From an uncultured Candidatus Actinomarina sp. (lineage in GTDB: Bacteria > Actinomycetota > Acidimicrobiia > Actinomarinales > Actinomarinaceae): a DNA stretch of 64,000 bases. The first letter of the stretch is position 1. Every line of letters starts with the position of its first letter. This document shows, piece by piece, positions 36,082 to 46,200 of the stretch. The DNA is taken from contig CACMQN010000003.1 of the NCBI GenBank assembly GCA_902615855.1, positions 62,001-126,000 on the forward strand. Direction: 5' to 3'. Under the pieces are notes generated by a model that searched no databases, had not been told where the DNA came from, and was given only the letters and a program-made list of their open reading frames with translations. The position numbers were made by a program, and so were the translations under genes.

Positions 36082-36909
36082 ATGATTTTAAATAATAAAA
36101 ATATTGCAATTGTAGCTTTGGTTACATCCGCTTTATTATTTGGATCAACCTTTGCTGTTGTAAAAGATTTAATAACTTCAATTAGTCCTGTAAATATAGT
36201 TTTCTTGAGATATGTTATTGCAGCAATGTTATTTTTAATCATTGGTGGAATTCCCGAAAAAACGTACATATTTCCTGGCTTGCTTATGGGTGTATTCTTA
36301 TGGATTGGCTATATAACACAAACAATTGGTCTTGAAACAACTTCAACGATTAATTCTGGAGTTGTGACAGGGTTTTATATTGTCTTAACTCCTATTTTTT
36401 CAAAATTTATAAATAACAAAACTATTCAGAGAAAAAATTTAATTGGATCAGTATCAGGTTTTTTTGGAATTTTATTAATTGCTTTAAACGATTTAGATCA
36501 ATTATTTGGTAATTTATTTACATTAATTTGTGCAACTGGATATGCCTTACATATAGTTATGGTTGAAAGATATATTAAAAATATGAGCATTTCAAAATTG
36601 ATGTTCATACAATCATTATCAGGAGCGATTTTTTGCTTACCCTTTTTAAACTTTACAAACTTAGGCTTAGCTAGCGATTTTATATTTCCAATCTTGTTTT
36701 TAGGATTTGTTGTTAATTTTTGTGCGTTTTATCTTCAACTATTTGGACAGAAAAGTATAAATGCATCTACAGCATCTTTATTATTTGGATTAGAAGGAGT
36801 TTTTGCTTTACTAATAGGTGTTTTTTTTGTTGGAGAAGTTTTAAATTTAATTAATTGGCTCGGAGTGATTGTTATATTAATTTCAATATTTTATGTAATT
36901 AAAGAATAG
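36082..36909 (+). CDS. EamA/DMT-family transporter
   Basis: A 275-residue membrane protein with ten predicted helices in two EamA repeats. The first repeat is LVTSALLFGSTFAVVKDLITSISPVNIVFLRYVIAA; the second ends with SLLFGLEGVFALLIGVFFVGEVLNLINWLGVIVIL. Members export metabolites such as amino acids or nucleotide sugars. The substrate is not identifiable. It converges with the small membrane gene downstream by 11 bases. Confidence 0.85.
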   Translation: MILNNKNIAIVALVTSALLFGSTFAVVKDLITSISPVNIVFLRYVIAAMLFLIIGGIPEKTYIFPGLLMGVFLWIGYITQTIGLETTSTINSGVVTGFYIVLTPIFSKFINNKTIQRKNLIGSVSGFFGILLIALNDLDQLFGNLFTLICATGYALHIVMVERYIKNMSISKLMFIQSLSGAIFCLPFLNFTNLGLASDFIFPILFLGFVVNFCAFYLQLFGQKSINASTASLLFGLEGVFALLIGVFFVGEVLNLINWLGVIVILISIFYVIKE

Positions 36910-37162
36910 TTTGTTCATTATTAATATTGTTCAAATATTTCATTATTGCTCTCAAAACAGCGACTAAAAAGAAAAAAGTAATAATTAAAATAACAAGAAT
37001 TCTTGGTCCTTCTAGAAATGGGATTTCACAGGTAATTAAATCACTACAAAGACCAAACCCATCACCACCATTTGCAAGATTGAAAATAATTAAAAGTGGA
37101 TATGCGAGAATGACAACTAACGATACTAAAATTAGAAAAACTACTACTCTTAATAAAAACAT
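36899..37162 (-). CDS. Small two-helix membrane protein of unknown function
   Basis: An 87-residue protein with helices VVFLILVSLVVILAYPLLIIF and ILVILIITFFFLVAVLRAIMKYL. The loop between them, NLANGGDGFGLCSDLITCEIPFLEGP, has two cysteines that could form a disulfide on the outside. I recognise no family. It is divergent from thyX. Confidence 0.5.
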   Translation of the reverse strand: MFLLRVVVFLILVSLVVILAYPLLIIFNLANGGDGFGLCSDLITCEIPFLEGPRILVILIITFFFLVAVLRAIMKYLNNINNEQTIL

Positions 37163-37178
37163 AATTAAATTATTTTAA

Positions 37179-37191
37179 TATATTATTTGAA
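37179..37191 (+). promoter_or_regulatory. Leaderless-type promoter of thyX
   Basis: TATATT at 37179-37184, seven bases, then the thyX ATG. No ribosome site is present. Confidence 0.45.
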
Positions 37192-37854
37192 ATGAAAGTA
37201 AAGTTAATAAGTTATTCAAAGCCAACTGATTCTATTAGTGATGAAGGAATAGATAATGCACAGGAACTTGTTGCTTTTTGTGCGAGGGTTTCAAATCCAT
37301 CAAACCAGTTAAATACTGAAACCAGTGAAAAATTAATTAATTATTTAATTAAAAATGCACATTGGTCACCACTAGAAATGGTAAGTGCTTGTCTTGAGAT
37401 TGAAACAACAAGGGACATAGCTAGACAAATTCTCCGTCATAGATCATTCAGCTTTCAAGAATTTAGTCAAAGATATGCAAATCCTGTTGAAGATTTAGAG
37501 TTTGTTATTAGAGAGGCAAGATTACAAGATCCAAAAAACAGACAGAACTCTATAGAGACTGAAGATGAGAAGATAATTGATGAATGGGAAAAATTACAAA
37601 ATAGCTTAATCGAAAGTGCTAAAGAAGTTTACAATTGGGCAATTAAAAATGGCATAGCAAAAGAACAAGCAAGATCGGTTTTACCTGAAGGGAATACAGT
37701 TAGTCGTATTTATATGAATGGTACTTTAAGAAGTTGGATTCACTATATTCAACTTAGAGAAGCTAACGGTACCCAAAAAGAACATATGGAAATTGCAAAG
37801 GCGTGTGCTGAGGTTATAAATAAAATATTTCCAATGGGTAAAGATTTAACTTAA
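37192..37854 (+). CDS. thyX: FAD-dependent thymidylate synthase ThyX
   Basis: A 220-residue enzyme that makes dTMP with FAD and methylene-tetrahydrofolate, without needing classical ThyA chemistry. The ThyX motif RHRSFSFQEFSQRYAN (RHRxxSxxxxSxR type) is intact. LPEGNTVSRIYMNGTLRSWIHYIQLRE supplies the FAD/dUMP site. It converges with a 69-residue gene (four-base overlap). Confidence 0.95.
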   Translation: MKVKLISYSKPTDSISDEGIDNAQELVAFCARVSNPSNQLNTETSEKLINYLIKNAHWSPLEMVSACLEIETTRDIARQILRHRSFSFQEFSQRYANPVEDLEFVIREARLQDPKNRQNSIETEDEKIIDEWEKLQNSLIESAKEVYNWAIKNGIAKEQARSVLPEGNTVSRIYMNGTLRSWIHYIQLREANGTQKEHMEIAKACAEVINKIFPMGKDLT

Positions 37855-38060
37855 TTATCTAATTTATATTTAAAAATTAAGTATTCATCAGTTATTTCAA
37901 ATTCTGAATCTGAAATAATCATATAATCTTGATAATCCAATTCAGCCTGCTTTATAAACTGCATTCTCTCATCCCCACCTATTGGAGGCATTGGTCTATC
38001 TTTAACAGCATTTGCTCTGTCTTTGAATCTATTTATAAATTCTTCAACATTAAAGGACAT
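37851..38060 (-). CDS. Conserved-looking small soluble protein of unknown function
   Basis: A 69-residue protein: an N-terminal helix NVEEFINRFKDRANAVKDR, a PMPPIGGDERMQFIKQAELDYQDYMII core, and a beta C-terminus. It looks like small conserved actinobacterial proteins with a PPxGGxER core, but I cannot name the family. It has its own TAAAAT-N6-ATG promoter just after the dnaE stop. Confidence 0.6.
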   Translation of the reverse strand: MSFNVEEFINRFKDRANAVKDRPMPPIGGDERMQFIKQAELDYQDYMIISDSEFEITDEYLIFKYKLDN

Positions 38061-38072
38061 GATTAAATTTTA
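38061..38072 (-). promoter_or_regulatory. Leaderless-type promoter of the 69-residue gene
   Basis: TAAAAT (38072-38067 on the minus strand), six bases, ATG. It is squeezed into the 13 bases between the dnaE stop and the next start. Confidence 0.45.
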
Positions 38073-38073
38073 A

Positions 38074-41000
38074 CTACTTAGTAAGTAATGTATTAATTTC
38101 ATTTTTAAGTTGCTGAGTTTTTTTTATTTTGATCGATTTTAATTCGAGTAACTTAACTCCCTCAGGTGAGTTAACTTCCAGTTCTACTTTTGAATTACCA
38201 GGATATTTTTGGAGCAACTCCTTCAATAACAAGAGATTTTGTTTATCAAGTATCTCTTCTTCAACTGAAATTCGCATTGGAGTGGTATCCATGTCATTTA
38301 ACATTTTTGATGGTTCTATAAGTACTAGATCTCGTGCTCTAATAATATTTTCCGATCCACCAACATAACTTCCAGAGACTTTAAGGTAATTTTCTCCATC
38401 AATTTCATTGTTAAACTTATCAACTAGCTTATTAAATAACAAAACTCCTACTGTTCCGGTAATGTCTTGAACATCAAATTGAATCCATGGATTTCCTCTT
38501 CTTGAAACCCTTTTTTGAACATTGGAGAATAAACCAGATATAGTAACATTTACCTCTTCATCCTCACCAAACTCTAGTAAATCAGTTATTGAATGTGTAG
38601 ATTCAGATCGTAAAACTTCACCATAACCATCTAACGGATCTTCGCTTACAAAGAAGCCAAGCATTTCTCTTTCTCTATCAAGATATTCCTTCTTTTCCCA
38701 TTCAATGTTTTCAATAATTGTTTCACTGTCAACATTGTCGTTTAAATCAAACAAAGAACCTTGTGAATTGTTTTTATTTTGTTTTAATTCTTTTGCATCT
38801 TCAATTAAATCTGGAATTTTTTCAAAGATACCTTTTCTTGGAAAACCAAACTTATCAAATGCACCACCTTGAACTAAAGCTTCGACACCTCTTTTATTAA
38901 GGGATCTTGATTCGATCCTAGATAAAAAATCTTGGATACTTTCAAATTTGGAGCCGTCGCGTTCAATTATTATTTTTTGAGCTGTAATGTCTCCAACGTT
39001 TCTAATTGCAGATAAACCAAATAAAATTTCACCATCGTTCACAGAAAAATCTTCGAGGCTCAAATTTATATCGGGAGTGTTTACCTTTACATTCATTTCC
39101 CTTGCTTCGGATAAAAAGATTGCAGTTCTATCTTTATCTCTTTTTACTGCAGTTAAACAAGCTGAAAGATATTCTGCAGGATAATTTGCTTTCAAAAATG
39201 CAGTTTGATAGGCCAGTAAAGCGTATGGAACTGAGTGACTTTTGTTAAAACCATATCCTGCAAAATATGCTATCTGATCAAAAAGTTCGATGGAAAACTG
39301 TTCAGAATAACCATTTTTTAATGCACCCTCAGTAAATTTATTTCTTTGTTGTTCCATAACTTTTGGAATTTTCTTTCCCATTGCTTTTCTTAAATCATCA
39401 GCTTCATCTAGTTCAAAACCAGATATTCTTTGGGCTATTTGCATTACCTGTTCCTGATAAAGTATTACACCATAGGTCTCCTCTAAAATTTCTTCCAAAT
39501 CTGAATGCAAATATTCTATTTCTTTTCTTCCGGTCGCTCTGTCAGCAAATTCATTGTGCATTCCTGCGCCTAATGGACCAGGTCTTATGAGTGCAACCAA
39601 AGCAACCAAATCCTCAAATCTTTTTGGTTTAAGGCTTCTAGCAATGGACTGTGCAACTCTGCTTTCTAATTGAAATACACCTGTCATTTTTCCTTGTGAA
39701 AACAATTTGAATGTAGATTCATCATCCAATGGAATATTATCAATATCTAAATCTTTTTCACCAATTAGTTCAATTGCCCTATCAATAATCGACAGATTTC
39801 GAAGACCTAAAAAATCCATTTTTAACAAACCCAGTTGTTCAACAGTGTGCATCTCGTATTGTGTGACAAGCTCTGCTCCCTCTCCTTTCTGCTGTATTGG
39901 TAGAAAGTTGGTAATACTATCTGGAGAAATTACTACAGCAGCTGCATGGATTCCATCTTGCCTTCGAAGTCCTTCAAGGCCCAATGCGATATCAATAATC
40001 TTCTTAACTTCTTCACTTTCTTTATACTGTTTTCTAAGCTCTGAAGAAGCAGAATAAAATTCTTTGCTATACCCATTTTGAGTTGTTTCATTTGAATCTA
40101 AGCATTCTCCTAGTGTTGCAGAAACTCCAAGAATCATTGGTGGCATAAGCTTAGCTACTTTATCTCCAGAAGAAAAAGGTAAACCTAAAACACGCGCAGC
40201 ATCTCTAATTGCTTGTTTTGCTTTAATTGTTGCAAATGTAATAATATGTGCAACCCTGTCATCTCCATATTTTTTTGAAACATAATCTATGACATCATTT
40301 CTGTATCTTTCGTCAAAATCCATATCGATATCAGGAAGTTCTTTTCTTCCCTTGTTTAAAAAACGTTCAAATAAAAGTCCATACTTTAATGGTTCAATCC
40401 CAGTTATTCCTAAACAATATGACACGATTGATCCAGCTGCTGAACCTCTACCTGCCCCTGTTCTTATACCATTTGATTTTGCATAATTAATGAGATCTCC
40501 AACAATCAAAAAATATGATGCAAACCCCATTGACTCAATAACTTCTAACTCATAATTTATTCTTTCTTCAAGATCAGAAGTGAGCTCACCATAAAGATTA
40601 TTTGCTCCCTTATATACCTTATCTCTCAAATACTCATCAACATTTTTATTACCGTCTTCTATTGGAAAATCAGGTAAATAGTAAGTATCTTTTTTAAACT
40701 CATAATCGACTCTCTCTAATATTTTTAAAGTGTTATTACATGCATTAGGAAAATCCTGATTTGGAAATAACTCTCTCATTTCTTCAGATGATTTTATATA
40801 GTATCCACTCCCATCAAATTTAAATCTATTTTCATCATCCAAAGTCGCATTTGTTTGTACACAAAGTAATGCGTCATGAGCTGAAGCATCGTCTTGATGG
40901 ACATAGTGTGAGTCATTTGTTGCTACAAGTGGTGCTGAAAGTTCCTCTGAAATCTTGAGTAAATCAGGAATAATATCTTCTTGTTGTTTAATCCCATGTT

Positions 41001-41568
41001 TATGTAGTTCAATGAAAAAATTATTTTCTCCAAAAATAGATTGATAAAATTCCGCTTTTTTTAATGCATCATCAAAACTTCTTGTCTGTCCTTGGTTTCC
41101 TTCTTCAACAGATCCATCAGGTGCTAACAACTGGGCAATTTCTCCACCAAGACATCCAGATAAAGCTATTATCCCTTCGCTATATTTTTTTAATAGCTCA
41201 TAGTCGATTCTTGGCTTATAGTAGTAACCCTCTGTGAATGCTTTACTTGCCATTTCAACAAGATTCCAATATCCTGTGGTATTTTCTGCTAATAAAGTTA
41301 AATGGTATCTCTTGTTATTTTCACGATCTGGTCTTTCAAATCGACTATCAGAAATTACATAAGCTTCATATCCAATTATTGGTTTAAGTTTTTTATTAAT
41401 TGCAGAGTTATAAAACTCTAATGCACCATATAAATTACCATGATCAGTTATTGCAGCACCAGGTTGTTTTAACTCAAGTATTCGATTTAGAAAAGGTTCT
41501 ATTTTTGCTGCACCATCCAACATAGAATATTCGGTATGAGCATGAAGATGTACAAAAGATTTTTCCAT
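38074..41568 (-). CDS. dnaE: DNA polymerase III alpha subunit DnaE
   Basis: A 1164-residue replicative polymerase. The N-terminal PHP domain has HLHAHTEYSMLDGAAKI, ITDHGNLYG, SGCLGGEIA and TNDSHYV, so its metal ligands look intact and PHP-based proofreading, known for actinobacterial DnaE1, is possible. The polymerase site includes GRGSAAGSIVSYCLGIT and ELPDIDMDFDERYR. Fingers, HhH and a C-terminal OB fold (VTISGLFSNVQKRVSRRGNPWIQFDVQD) follow. It is a DnaE1 type and not ImuC. Confidence 0.96.
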   Translation of the reverse strand: MEKSFVHLHAHTEYSMLDGAAKIEPFLNRILELKQPGAAITDHGNLYGALEFYNSAINKKLKPIIGYEAYVISDSRFERPDRENNKRYHLTLLAENTTGYWNLVEMASKAFTEGYYYKPRIDYELLKKYSEGIIALSGCLGGEIAQLLAPDGSVEEGNQGQTRSFDDALKKAEFYQSIFGENNFFIELHKHGIKQQEDIIPDLLKISEELSAPLVATNDSHYVHQDDASAHDALLCVQTNATLDDENRFKFDGSGYYIKSSEEMRELFPNQDFPNACNNTLKILERVDYEFKKDTYYLPDFPIEDGNKNVDEYLRDKVYKGANNLYGELTSDLEERINYELEVIESMGFASYFLIVGDLINYAKSNGIRTGAGRGSAAGSIVSYCLGITGIEPLKYGLLFERFLNKGRKELPDIDMDFDERYRNDVIDYVSKKYGDDRVAHIITFATIKAKQAIRDAARVLGLPFSSGDKVAKLMPPMILGVSATLGECLDSNETTQNGYSKEFYSASSELRKQYKESEEVKKIIDIALGLEGLRRQDGIHAAAVVISPDSITNFLPIQQKGEGAELVTQYEMHTVEQLGLLKMDFLGLRNLSIIDRAIELIGEKDLDIDNIPLDDESTFKLFSQGKMTGVFQLESRVAQSIARSLKPKRFEDLVALVALIRPGPLGAGMHNEFADRATGRKEIEYLHSDLEEILEETYGVILYQEQVMQIAQRISGFELDEADDLRKAMGKKIPKVMEQQRNKFTEGALKNGYSEQFSIELFDQIAYFAGYGFNKSHSVPYALLAYQTAFLKANYPAEYLSACLTAVKRDKDRTAIFLSEAREMNVKVNTPDINLSLEDFSVNDGEILFGLSAIRNVGDITAQKIIIERDGSKFESIQDFLSRIESRSLNKRGVEALVQGGAFDKFGFPRKGIFEKIPDLIEDAKELKQNKNNSQGSLFDLNDNVDSETIIENIEWEKKEYLDREREMLGFFVSEDPLDGYGEVLRSESTHSITDLLEFGEDEEVNVTISGLFSNVQKRVSRRGNPWIQFDVQDITGTVGVLLFNKLVDKFNNEIDGENYLKVSGSYVGGSENIIRARDLVLIEPSKMLNDMDTTPMRISVEEEILDKQNLLLLKELLQKYPGNSKVELEVNSPEGVKLLELKSIKIKKTQQLKNEINTLLTK

Positions 41569-41580
41569 AAATTTATTTTA
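41569..41580 (-). promoter_or_regulatory. Leaderless-type promoter of dnaE
   Basis: TAAAAT (41580-41575 on the minus strand), six bases, then the dnaE ATG. There is no ribosome site. Confidence 0.5.
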
Positions 41581-41595
41581 AAGGATTTAACTTAA

Positions 41596-42264
41596 TTAAA
41601 CATTTAAGAAGTCATTAAAAAAACTTGGTTCATCCGCTTCAAATTTATAATTTTTATTTTTAATCTCAAATCTAATTTTTTTTGAGTGTAGACAGATCTG
41701 ATTTTCATTAAGCTGGGGCACCTTCTTTGCTCCATATAAAACATCGTTGACTATTGGATTTCCTATATATTCCATTTGTGATCTAATTTGATGATTCCTT
41801 CCAGTTATAATCTCAATTTTTAATTTGCTAAATGTATTACTTTCATAAATAACTTCAAAGTTTGATGAGGAGACTTTACCATCACTGCTTACTTCTCTTT
41901 TTACTCTGTTTTTTCTAGAGCGACTTAGAGGCACTTCAATTTTGCCTGATTGTGTTCTTAACTTACCTTCAACTATACAAATATATTCTTTATAAATATT
42001 TCTATTTTTGAATGATGATTGAAGTAATGTAAATACCTCATGATTTAACGCACAAACAATCAAACCTGATGTTTGCTTATCTAACCTATGAACGATCCCT
42101 TCTCTGTCTGGAATACCCCATTCTTTAATCGATGGTTCAATATCAAGAAGTTGATCACGAACAGTAAAGTTATCGGTTGAATTGTCAGGGTGTGTCAGTA
42201 CACCATTAGGCTTATTAAAAATAATGAATTCTTCATTCTGAAAAATAGTTTCAATTTTTAAAAT
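41596..42264 (-). CDS. RluA/RluD-family pseudouridine synthase with probable AUU start
   Basis: About 222 residues. It isomerises uridines in rRNA or tRNA. The catalytic aspartate is in GIVHRLDKQTSGLIV; FNKPNGVLTHP and ITGRNHQIRSQM are other family motifs. The ORF track begins at a TTG after the catalytic motif, which would remove the active site. Upstream in frame there is no ATG, GTG or TTG before a TAA. GGAG lies seven bases before an ATT at 42264, making AUU the likely start (another ATT is at 42255). The N-terminal S4 domain of RluD is absent. It overlaps lspA. Confidence 0.8.
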   Translation of the reverse strand: MLKIETIFQNEEFIIFNKPNGVLTHPDNSTDNFTVRDQLLDIEPSIKEWGIPDREGIVHRLDKQTSGLIVCALNHEVFTLLQSSFKNRNIYKEYICIVEGKLRTQSGKIEVPLSRSRKNRVKREVSSDGKVSSSNFEVIYESNTFSKLKIEIITGRNHQIRSQMEYIGNPIVNDVLYGAKKVPQLNENQICLHSKKIRFEIKNKNYKFEADEPSFFNDFLNV

Positions 42265-42727
42265 TTGTTAACTCCGAGATAATTAAAAGTGAAATTCCAA
42301 TCGTAATAAATGAATCAGCGAGGTTAAAGGAAGGAATAAATAGAAGCTCTATGAAATCTGTTACCTTTCCATTATTTCCATTGAGTAAATTAATAAATCG
42401 TTCACCTAAATTTCCAAAAGCTCCTCCAAGTACAAATATAAAAGCATATTCTTCAATCTTGCTTGTAAATTTATTTTTAAATTGAAAAATCAACCATATT
42501 AATACTACGAAAGATAAAACAAAGGTAAATTCCGCTCTGTCTTTTAAAATTCCAAATGCGATTCCTGTATTGTAATTTAAGTCAATTTCTAAAATATTTT
42601 CTATTAAAACTAAATCGTTATAGTCTTTTGACCTAATATAAGCTTTCAATATATTATCAACGATTCCTAAAATAATTGAAATAATTAATGGTATTTTATT
42701 TGATTTAAGAATCGATAAGAGCTGCAC
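42251..42727 (-). CDS. lspA: Lipoprotein signal peptidase LspA
   Basis: A 158-residue membrane aspartic protease that removes lipoprotein signal peptides. Motifs are NTGIAFGIL (N-x-G-x-AF), GGAFGNLGERF, and FNLADSFITIG with the second catalytic aspartate; VTDFIEL holds the first. Four hydrophobic helices are present. The ORF-track start lies deep in the dksA-like gene. I prefer the GTG at 42727, which gives a normal N-terminus and a 23-base overlap. Confidence 0.92.
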   Translation of the reverse strand: MQLLSILKSNKIPLIISIILGIVDNILKAYIRSKDYNDLVLIENILEIDLNYNTGIAFGILKDRAEFTFVLSFVVLIWLIFQFKNKFTSKIEEYAFIFVLGGAFGNLGERFINLLNGNNGKVTDFIELLFIPSFNLADSFITIGISLLIISELTNFKN

Positions 42728-43082
42728 AGTCTTTACAGTAGTTAGAGTATGGAAGGGCTTCAAGTCTTGCCACTGGTATTGGTTTTGAACAGCTTTCGCA
42801 GATCCCATACTTTTTTTTCTTTATCAACACTAGAGCGTGCTCTATTTGATTTAGCAAATGTTTTGTATTTTCGTCAAGAGTAAGCTCTTTTTCTAATTCA
42901 AAAGCCATCGAACCACCGTCTGCAGAGGATGGATCTGGACTTCTTTCAGCTGAAGCTTCTGAGAGCCTAATTCTTTCTCTCTCTTCTTGATGTCTTTCAA
43001 GCAAGCTTTTTAATTGTTCTTGTTCAGCTAAAAGCTTTTTTTTGAACTTATTAACTGTATTTTGTGATAATTTTCGTGTCAT
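42705..43082 (-). CDS. DksA/TraR-family zinc-finger protein
   Basis: A 125-residue protein. An N-terminal coiled-coil (KFKKKLLAEQEQLKSLLERHQEERERI) is followed by the C4 zinc finger YGICESCSKPIPVARLEALPYSNYCKDC. This is the DksA/TraR plan of regulators that reach into the RNA polymerase secondary channel. In actinobacteria a TraR/DksA gene commonly precedes lspA-rluD, as here. The usual DxxDxA tip motif is not evident (SPDPSSADGGS instead). Confidence 0.88.
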   Translation of the reverse strand: MTRKLSQNTVNKFKKKLLAEQEQLKSLLERHQEERERIRLSEASAERSPDPSSADGGSMAFELEKELTLDENTKHLLNQIEHALVLIKKKKYGICESCSKPIPVARLEALPYSNYCKDCAALIDS

Positions 43083-43203
43083 AGTTTATTTATTAATGAA
43101 TGTATATTAGTAAAAATTAAATTAAAGAAAAGGGATTTTAGATAATTTAAATTATTTTAAAATAAAAAGTCTTTACACAAATAAACATTAAAATTCTAAG
43201 GAT

Positions 43204-46200
43204 ATGTTCAAAAGAATTGAAAATAATATAGATTTTGCTAAAAATGAAGATAAGATATCAAATTATTGGAGTGATATTGATGCTTTTCAAAAATCACTAG
43301 AAATAAGAAAAGAATCTAAAATATTTAGATTTTATGATGGTCCCCCATTTCCAACAGGAAGTCCTCATTACGGAAACTTACTTGCGGGCGTAATTAAGGA
43401 TATTGTTCCAAGATATTGGACTATGAGAGGATACTTCGTAGAAAGAAGATTTGGATGGGATGTACATGGGTTACCAATTGAAATGGAGGTACAAAAAGAA
43501 CTTGGATTAGAAGACCCTCAAGATATTGATGATTATGGTATTGATAAATTTAATGAGGCTTGTAGAAGTCAGGTACAAACGAATACAGAAAACTGGGAAA
43601 AAATTACTCGTAAAATTGGAAGATGGGTCGATTTTGAAAATGATTATAAAACTATGGATGTTGGTTTTATGGAGAGTGTCTGGTGGGTTTTCAAAGTATT
43701 ATTTGATAAAAATTTAATTTACAAAGACTATAAAGTATTACCTTATTCATGGGCAGCATCAACTCCTTTGTCAAATTTTGAAGCAAACATGGACTATCGG
43801 GATGTGGAAGATCCGTCAATATTTTTTAAGCTAAAAGCAAGAAAAGACTTCAATAAGGTGTCGAAAGACGATTACTTTCTAGTTTGGACGACTACTCCAT
43901 GGTGTATACCTGGCAACTTAGCTATTGCTGTTGGTAAAGATATTGAATATTCAAGAGTTGAGATTGAAAATGAATTTTACTGGATCGCAACAGAGAGACT
44001 ACATGAACTTGATGAATTTGACATTAAAGAGATAGAAACTTCAATTGGAAAAGATTTAATTGGTGCAGAATATGTACCTGCTTATTCAGAATTTGAAGAT
44101 GAAAATTTAGGTAAAGCATTTAAATTAATTCATAGTGATGACACAAATACTGCATCTGGGTCAGGATTAGTATCTCAAGCTCCTGCTTATGGAGAAAGTG
44201 ATTTTTACTCACTCAAAAATGCTGGCATTTCTGTAATTGTTGATCCAGTAACTTTGGCTGGAAAGTTTGATACAACCGTTAAAGGTTTAGAAGATATGTA
44301 TGTTAAAGATGCTGATGTAAAAATAATTGAACAATTAGACGAACGTGGATTACTTTTTTCTTCAAAAAGAGAAATGCATTCGTATCCTTTCTGTTGGAGA
44401 ACTGGAACACCGCTTATATATAAAGCGATACCTACCTGGTTTGTGAATGTTGAAAAAATTAGTGAGAGAATGGTTGAACTAAATTCTCAAACTCATTGGG
44501 TTCCTGGTTTTATAGGTGAAAAACGCTTTTCAAATTGGTTGGCCGATGCAAGAGATTGGGCAATAAGCAGAAATAGATATTGGGGAAGCTGTATACCTAT
44601 TTGGATAAATGATGATGACCCTGAAGATATAATTTGTGTAGGCTCAATTGAAGAGCTTAAAGATTTATCTGGTGTTGAAGTAACTGATCTTCATAAACAT
44701 TTTTTAGATGAAATCAAGATAGACATCAACGGTAAAACATATACTAGAACTCCCGAAGTTCTTGATTGCTGGTTTGAATCAGGCTCAATGCCTTACGGTC
44801 AACAACATTACCCATTTGAAAATGCTGATGAATTCATGGACGGTTTCCCAGCAGATTTCATAGCTGAAGGTTTAGACCAAACAAGAGGATGGTTTTATAC
44901 ATTAACTGTTTTGGCAGTTGCATTATTTGATTCTGTCGCTTTCAAGAATTGTATTACAACTGGAATGATTCTTGCAGAGGATGGAAGAAAAATGAGTAAA
45001 AGTCTTAAAAACTATCCTGACCCTGAAGACTTACTAAACAAATATGGTGGCGATAGCCTTAGAGCTTATCTGATCAATTCTCCAGTTGTTAGGGGTGAGC
45101 CTCTTAAATTTTCTGAAGAAGGTGTAAAACTAGTTACAAGAAACGTAATACTCCCCCTTTGGAATAGTTTTTCTTTCTTTTCAAATTATGCCAACGCTGA
45201 CAACATTACTAATGAAGAATTATCAAAAGCTTCACCTGTGAACGAGAGATCACTCATGGATCAATGGATTGTATCAAGTCTTCAATCTTTAATAAAGACG
45301 GTAAACGAGAAAATGGAAAACTATTACCTTTATGAGGTTATACCTCCATTAATTGACTTTATTGATGAATTAACCAATTGGTATGTTCGTACTAACCGTA
45401 AAAGATTTTGGAAAGAAAAAGACACTAATGATATTGATAAATTAAATGCATTCAAGACACTTCACGAGGTTCTTCTTGAGTTTTCAAAAACAATGGCGCC
45501 TGTGTTGCCATTTATATGTGAAGAGATTTATCAGGGTTTAACAAATGAGGACAATAAAAGTATTCACTTAGAAAATTATCCAGAAGCAAACCTAGATGTT
45601 ATTAATCAAGAACTTGAGAGGCAAGTCAAAATAGCTAAAAACATTATCAGAACTGCTAGAAATGTTCGATTGAATTTGAATTTACCAAATAAACAACCTC
45701 TTCAGAAAATATCAATTATTTCAAATAGCAAATCTCTTAAAAATGATATTGAAGCAGTTAAAGACATAATACTTGATGAACTAAACATAAAAGATATTGA
45801 GTACATCAATAAGGTTGAAGAATGGTACAAGTATGAATGTAAACCAGACTTTTCAAAATTAGGCCCAAAGATGGGTAAAGGTATTGGAAAATTTTCGGCT
45901 TATCTGGAAAAACTTTCACAAAAAGAAATTAAAACCTTAATTAAAAAACAAACTTTGATATTTGAAGAATATGATGTCTCATTATCAGAACTAGATTTAA
46001 GAATTGTGCGTGAAAATATATCAGACAGTCATGAAATTGTTGACAATTTTAGTATTAATTTAGATACTGAAATCAATGATGAGTTATATTTTGAAAGAAT
46101 ATCGAGAGAAATTGTTTCTGTTGTTCAAAACCAAAGGAAAGAGCTTGGATTCGACATTACAGATAGAATTAAATTAGAAATAATCTCAGATGACAACAAA

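Noticed and set aside
39707-40057. 116-residue plus-strand ORF and others opposite dnaE
   Set aside because: Shadows of dnaE; no ribosome site, no family features.
43083-43203. Possible T-box riboswitch before ileS
   Set aside because: The 121-base gap has no TGGNACCGCG-type T-box sequence or stem structure, and it also contains the divergent dksA-like promoter.
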